In this document: positions 8,652 through 11,209 of the stretch, in pieces | How the letters are laid out: each line of letters opens with the position of its first letter | Numbering within the stretch: position 1 is the first letter of the stretch | NCBI GenBank assembly: GCA_903959715.1 | Contig: CAJBXX010000160.1 | Coordinates: forward strand, 1-11,209 | Direction of reading: 5' to 3' | DNA length: 11,209 bases | From: an uncultured Alphaproteobacteria bacterium | GTDB lineage: Bacteria; Pseudomonadota; Alphaproteobacteria; Rickettsiales; UBA1997 | Made by a program: the position numbers and the translations under genes | Notes under the pieces: generated by a model | The model's database searches: none | Told to the model about the DNA's origin: nothing | The model's input: only the letters and a program-made list of their open reading frames with translations

Positions 8652-9332
8652 ATGTTTGGTAAAAATAAAATTTTAAAAATTGAGCAACATGCCGGCGATT
8701 TTTTGGATGTTCAAGAAATATTCCCAACCCTTCAGGGCGAAGGACCTTTCGTGGGTCGTGGAGCGGTTTTTATTCGTCTCGGCGGTTGCAATTTAAAATG
8801 CAATTTTTGTGATACCGAATTTGATAGTTTTAAAAATTTGTCATTAACGGAAATTTTACAAAAAGTTGTTGAACTCGCCAAAAATTCTCAACAAAAAATT
8901 GTTCGGAAATTAGTGGTTATAACGGGCGGAGAGCCGATGCGTCAACCGCTTGAAAAATTGTGCAAAGAGCTAATTTTGTTAAATTTTTTAGTGCAAATCG
9001 AAACCAACGGCACCATATTTAGAGAGCTTCCGAGTCAAGTTAAAATTATTTGCTCACCAAAAATCTCTAATCATAAATATCATATTTTGCGTGCGGATAT
9101 TCTTGAAAAAATTGATGCATTAAAATTTATAATTTCGGCACATAATTCTGATTATTCTGAGGTCGGCGAAGTAGGGCAGTCTAGTCGTGAGGATATTTCA
9201 ATTTATGTGCAACCGATGGATGAATATGATGAAGAAAAGAATCAAAAAAATTTACAAAAATGTTTAAATCTTTGCGTTGAAAATGGTTATTTTCTTTCAC
9301 TTCAAACTCATAAAATTATAGGATTGAAATAA
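8652..9332 (+). CDS. queE: 7-carboxy-7-deazaguanine synthase QueE
   Basis: This is a 226-residue radical SAM enzyme. QueE converts 6-carboxy-5,6,7,8-tetrahydropterin to 7-carboxy-7-deazaguanine, the ring-contraction step of the queuosine (preQ0) pathway, in the cytoplasm and with a Mg2+ requirement. The N-terminal DVQEIFPTLQGEGPFVGRGA segment is characteristic of QueE and binds substrate. The Fe-S cluster motif is CxxxCxxC at C46, C50 and C53. The SAM-binding GGEP motif is at 92-95, and the family's C-terminal SLQTHKIIGL signature ends the protein. The length is normal for the family and the frame is intact. No other que genes are in the window, so it stands alone here. It is divergent from the Hsp20-like gene and convergent with rplY, probably sharing the hairpin terminator at 9575-9609. 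ATG at 8652 is the first start that includes the whole conserved N-terminus. Confidence 0.96.
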   Translation: MFGKNKILKIEQHAGDFLDVQEIFPTLQGEGPFVGRGAVFIRLGGCNLKCNFCDTEFDSFKNLSLTEILQKVVELAKNSQQKIVRKLVVITGGEPMRQPLEKLCKELILLNFLVQIETNGTIFRELPSQVKIICSPKISNHKYHILRADILEKIDALKFIISAHNSDYSEVGEVGQSSREDISIYVQPMDEYDEEKNQKNLQKCLNLCVENGYFLSLQTHKIIGLK

Positions 9333-9614
9333 AATTTATTATCGTTCTTCCTATCAATTCTTGTTTCTGCGGATGCTGTGATATTGTTTGGAGTTGGGGA
9401 TGGAATTCTTTCTTGAGTCGAAATTTTTATTCTAAAGCAGAAAGAGTAAATATTGGAGTTGCGATTGCGAGATAAAAATTACAGAGGATGGTTGATTTTG
9501 TTTATTTGGAAGCGATTCAGCGAATTTAAATATTTATATTAATTCTTGAGATTAATGCATGTAAAAGTTTTTAATACACGAACAAGATCTAGTTGATCTT
9601 GTTCGTGTAAAATA
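9333..9614. other. Non-coding stretch between queE and rplY
   Basis: This is 282 bp with no convincing gene. Bases about 9350-9485 look somewhat richer in G+C than the flanks. The minus strand is free of stops for roughly 55 codons (about 9310-9470), giving a peptide-like reading with SPTPNNI and SAETRID, but there is no start codon with a ribosome-binding site and I recognise no family. A decayed gene or an intergenic repeat is possible. The last part is the terminator hairpin. Confidence 0.5.
9575..9609. terminator. Perfect 15-bp hairpin terminator between queE and rplY (probably bidirectional)
   Basis: The arms TACACGAACAAGATC (9575-9589) and GATCTTGTTCGTGTA (9595-9609) are exact reverse complements separated by a 5-nt loop. 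The hairpin begins 5 bp past the rplY stop codon and lies at the meeting point of two convergent genes. On the plus strand it is followed by AAATATTATTTTTT, and on the minus strand by TTAAAAACTTTT. Both tails are T-rich but interrupted, so termination in either direction is plausible. Confidence 0.8.
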
Positions 9615-10292
9615 TTATTTTTTAGCTTCAGGTTTTTTAGCTTCAGTTTTTTTGTCGTCAGCTTTAGCTGGAGTTGTGGCTGCTCCCGCCGTTGCGGTTG
9701 CTGTAGCGGTTGTGGCGGTTTTATCTTCTTCGGATTTACCGCGACCAATTATGCTGGCAATCAAAAAATCACCTTTTTTAAGAAGGCTAACTCCGGTTGG
9801 TAATTTCAAATTGTTAGCTCTAAATTTGTTTCCAACATGTAATGTTGAAACATCAGCTTCAATAAATTGTGGAATCGATTTTTCGCCATCGCATAAGACT
9901 TCAAGACTTCTAGCAACGATATGAAGGAAGCCACCTTTTTTGAGCCCTGGAGATTTATCTTGATTAGAAAAATTAATTTTTGGTTTAGCACGAATTGGTT
10001 TGTTGTTTTCGCATATCATGAAATCAATATGGACGGGACGATCAGAAACGGGGTCTAAATCAATTTTGTGGGCAATTACGCGAGTTTTTTTGCCAGAAAT
10101 TTCTAAATCAATTACTGAAGTTAAGGTTACGCCTTTGAAATATTGTTGTTCAAATTCTCTAGAATCTAGGCTGATATTGATATTTTTTTCCTTAGAATAA
10201 ATCACCGCTGGGATTAAACCCTGTCTTTTAATTTTTTTTGAGGCAAGACTTCCAACTTGTTCTCTAACTTCTGCTTTCAACACAATCGACAT
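9615..10292 (-). CDS. rplY: Large ribosomal subunit protein L25 (Ctc/TL5 type)
   Basis: The 225-residue product binds 5S rRNA in the large ribosomal subunit. Residues 1-90 form the L25 domain: KAEVREQVGS, then QGLIPAVIYS, then IAHKIDLDPVSDRPVHIDF. Residues 91-185 form the TL5/Ctc-type beta domain with DVSTLHVGN and LPTGVSLL. The longer two-domain form is usual in alphaproteobacteria. The last 40 residues are a low-complexity tail, first Ala/Thr alternation and then lysine-rich KKTEAKK/KKPEAKK repeats. The start ATG at 10292-10290 is preceded by a good GGAG (10301-10298) five bases upstream. In many bacteria rplY is followed by pth, but here the gene ends at a terminator, so it is a single-gene unit. 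It is separated from the upstream peroxiredoxin gene by 181 bp. Confidence 0.96.
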   Translation of the reverse strand: MSIVLKAEVREQVGSLASKKIKRQGLIPAVIYSKEKNINISLDSREFEQQYFKGVTLTSVIDLEISGKKTRVIAHKIDLDPVSDRPVHIDFMICENNKPIRAKPKINFSNQDKSPGLKKGGFLHIVARSLEVLCDGEKSIPQFIEADVSTLHVGNKFRANNLKLPTGVSLLKKGDFLIASIIGRGKSEEDKTATTATATATAGAATTPAKADDKKTEAKKPEAKK

Positions 10293-10473
10293 ATTTTCTC
10301 CAAAATTAACAAAATATTATTTAAAATTATTTAAAAAAATCTAAAAACTTATATAAAGATTTAGTGGTAATTAATAACCGCCAAAACCTTCTAATTCATA
10401 TTTCTACTTAAAAAGATTGATAAGTAAGATTATAAAATAAGGAAGGTCATTTTATTTTTTACTAAAAAATAAA
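10293..10473 (-). promoter_or_regulatory. Upstream region of rplY with candidate promoter and ribosome-binding site
   Basis: The region contains the GGAG ribosome-binding site (10298-10301) and a candidate TATATA -10 (10355-10350) with a weak TTATTA -35 about 16 bp further upstream, which would give a leader of roughly 50 nt. A near-palindrome GGTAATTAATAACC sits at 10366-10379, within the candidate promoter, and could be an operator. The promoter is uncertain in such AT-rich DNA. Confidence 0.35.
10451..10473 (-). terminator. AT-only palindrome just after the peroxiredoxin stop; possible weak terminator
   Basis: TTTATTTTTTA (10451-10461) and TAAAAAATAAA (10463-10473) are exact reverse complements with a single base between them, directly abutting the TGA stop at 10474-10476. 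The stem is all A/T, so it is thermodynamically weak. Its position fits a transcript end or a 3' stability element. It might also be chance in AT-rich DNA. Confidence 0.35.
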
Positions 10474-10950
10474 TCAAGAAGATTTTATATGTTTTTCAAG
10501 ATTTTTTAAAACTTCATCGACATGACCTTTAACTTTAACCGCAGACCATGAATCAATTATGCGACCCATTTTATCGATTAAAAAAGTTGATCTGTCGATG
10601 CCGAAATATTTTTTTCCAAACATTGATTTTTCTTTAATGACTTCGTAAGCCTTACAAACTTCACTATTTTCATCGGCAAGAAGCGAAATTGCCAATTTAT
10701 ATTTTTCAATAAATTTGCAATGACTCACAACGCTATCTTTTGAAATTCCTAAAATTATCGCTTCAAGTTTTTCAAATTCGGCAACTTTTTTGCTAAAATC
10801 TTGGGCTTCAATGGTGCATCCTGGGGTGTCATCTTTTGGATAAAAATATAAAATAACATATTTGCCTTTTAATTCCGAAAGGCTTATTTCAGCACCCTCA
10901 TCGCTTGTAAGCGAGAATAGTGGTGCCATTTGTCCAATTTCAATTGTCAT
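10474..10950 (-). CDS. bcp: Thioredoxin-dependent peroxiredoxin, Bcp/PrxQ family
   Basis: The 158-residue cytosolic peroxidase would reduce hydrogen peroxide and organic hydroperoxides. The peroxidatic motif YPKDDTPGCT puts the reactive cysteine at C45, with the conserved T42. The conserved arginine is R120 in GIDRSTFLID. The resolving cysteine found five residues after the reactive one in E. coli Bcp is absent (Q50). The other cysteines are C78 and C99, and C78 lies near the alpha-3 position used as resolving cysteine in some PrxQ proteins, so either an alpha-3 two-Cys or a one-Cys mechanism is possible. ATG at 10950 is chosen because MTIEIGQMAPLF matches the family's N-terminus; the frame is open further upstream but there it is antisense-free shadow of the preceding gene. 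The start overlaps the 3' end of the TrcR-like gene by 11 bp with no clear ribosome-binding site, which suggests translational coupling. Confidence 0.94.
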   Translation of the reverse strand: MTIEIGQMAPLFSLTSDEGAEISLSELKGKYVILYFYPKDDTPGCTIEAQDFSKKVAEFEKLEAIILGISKDSVVSHCKFIEKYKLAISLLADENSEVCKAYEVIKEKSMFGKKYFGIDRSTFLIDKMGRIIDSWSAVKVKGHVDEVLKNLEKHIKSS

Positions 10951-11209
10951 TTTTTTTAGATGATTTGGTTTTTTTCTTTGATTTTTCGACGATTTCTTCA
11001 CCGGTTTTAATTTGCGAAATAACATCGTTAAATTGCGATTGACTGCAAAGTCCGAGCAAAACAAGATCGCGCGGTTTAATATTTTTCATATTCCAATGCG
11101 ATCTAGAGCGGATAGAATCTATCATGTTATCAGTGGTGCCAATCAATTTTTTGATTTGCCCGTTGGTAATTTCTGGATAATATTTTAAAATATATGCTAT
11201 GCCAGCGGG
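10940..11209 (-). CDS. Cell-cycle transcriptional regulator TrcR / DUF1013 family (partial, 5' end outside window)
   Basis: The last 89 codons are visible, ending at TGA 10942-10940; the frame is open to the right edge. The segment PAGIAYILKYYPEITNGQI, followed by KKLIGTTDNMIDSIRSR, then SHWNMKNIKP and LVLLGLCSQSQF, matches the conserved C-terminal half of the alphaproteobacterial DUF1013 family, known as TrcR in cell-cycle work. The PEITNGQI...IGTT..MIDSIRSRSHWN stretch reads as a helix-turn-helix. The tail is lysine/serine-rich (KSKKKTKSSKK), as is common in nucleic-acid-binding proteins. It overlaps the peroxiredoxin start by 11 bp, so the two are probably co-transcribed. This family assignment is also the main reason to place the window in the Alphaproteobacteria. 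Confidence 0.88.
   Translation of the reverse strand, partial: PAGIAYILKYYPEITNGQIKKLIGTTDNMIDSIRSRSHWNMKNIKPRDLVLLGLCSQSQFNDVISQIKTGEEIVEKSKKKTKSSKKNDN

Noticed and set aside
9619..9646. Short direct repeat TTTTTTAGCTTCAG in two copies
   Set aside because: It is the coding repeat for KKPEA/KKTEA in the L25 lysine-rich tail, not a separate element.
9539..9748. Open frame of 69 codons on the minus strand, Gln/Pro/Leu/Lys-rich
   Set aside because: It overlaps the rplY low-complexity tail in another frame and runs through the terminator hairpin. No recognisable domain.
9652..9924. Open frame of 90 codons on the plus strand, Ala/Val-rich
   Set aside because: It is antisense to the rplY tail, and its Ala/Val composition mirrors the Ala/Thr codons of L25. 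No ribosome-binding site or family match.
10366..10379. Near-palindrome GGTAATTAATAACC upstream of rplY as an operator
   Set aside because: Two internal positions mismatch and the core is A/T only. It is too weak to call as a regulator site on its own.
10951..11064. Possible N-terminal extension of the peroxiredoxin to an upstream ATG at 11064
   Set aside because: It would add 38 lysine-rich residues absent from the family and lies in the coding region of the TrcR-like gene in another frame; MTIEIGQMAP at 10950 matches the family's start.

Overview
The window is AT-rich, densely packed and intact. It looks like a chromosomal segment of an alphaproteobacterium, probably a host-associated or reduced-genome lineage such as Rickettsiales or a relative. 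The best taxonomic marker is the fragment at the right edge: its GTT-hydrophobic-IRSRSHWN and LGLCSQ motifs match the alphaproteobacterial TrcR/DUF1013 family. The low GC content fits, but the exact order is an inference. I see no rRNA, tRNA, CRISPR array, insertion sequence or attachment site.

Layout from left to right. (1) Positions 1-831, plus strand: the C-terminal part of a two-domain peptide-type ABC transporter ATPase, with one complete ABC domain. (2) Positions 835-7815, minus strand: a single intact 2326-residue reading frame that fills 62% of the window. Its stop lies 3 bp from the ABC gene's stop. It has an N-terminal half I do not recognise, a transglutaminase-like Cys-His-Glu domain near residues 1000-1085, four degenerate Walker-B-like modules, and two canonical AAA+ ATPase modules at the C-terminus. 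(3) Positions 7928-8575, minus strand: an N-terminally membrane-anchored or exported protein with an Hsp20/alpha-crystallin-like C-terminal domain, directly upstream of the giant gene. (4) Positions 8652-9332, plus strand: queE, a radical SAM enzyme of queuosine biosynthesis, transcribed divergently. (5) Positions 9333-9614: a non-coding stretch ending in a strong hairpin terminator shared with rplY. (6) Positions 9615-10292, minus strand: rplY, ribosomal protein L25/Ctc. (7) Positions 10474-10950, minus strand: a Bcp/PrxQ peroxiredoxin. Its start overlaps the 3' end of (8), the TrcR/DUF1013 regulator, which is truncated at the right edge.

Most genes here are housekeeping: translation, tRNA modification, peroxide defence, cell-cycle regulation and peptide uptake. 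The unusual part is the pair of the Hsp20-like anchored protein and the giant AAA+ protein. They lie in tandem and could be transcribed together. Counting the degenerate modules, the giant protein has six AAA-like units on one chain. That recalls the one-chain six-module rings of dynein and midasin, here joined to a putative cysteine-hydrolase or transglutaminase-fold domain. The two canonical ATPase modules are clear in the sequence. The degenerate modules and the ring model are my inference.
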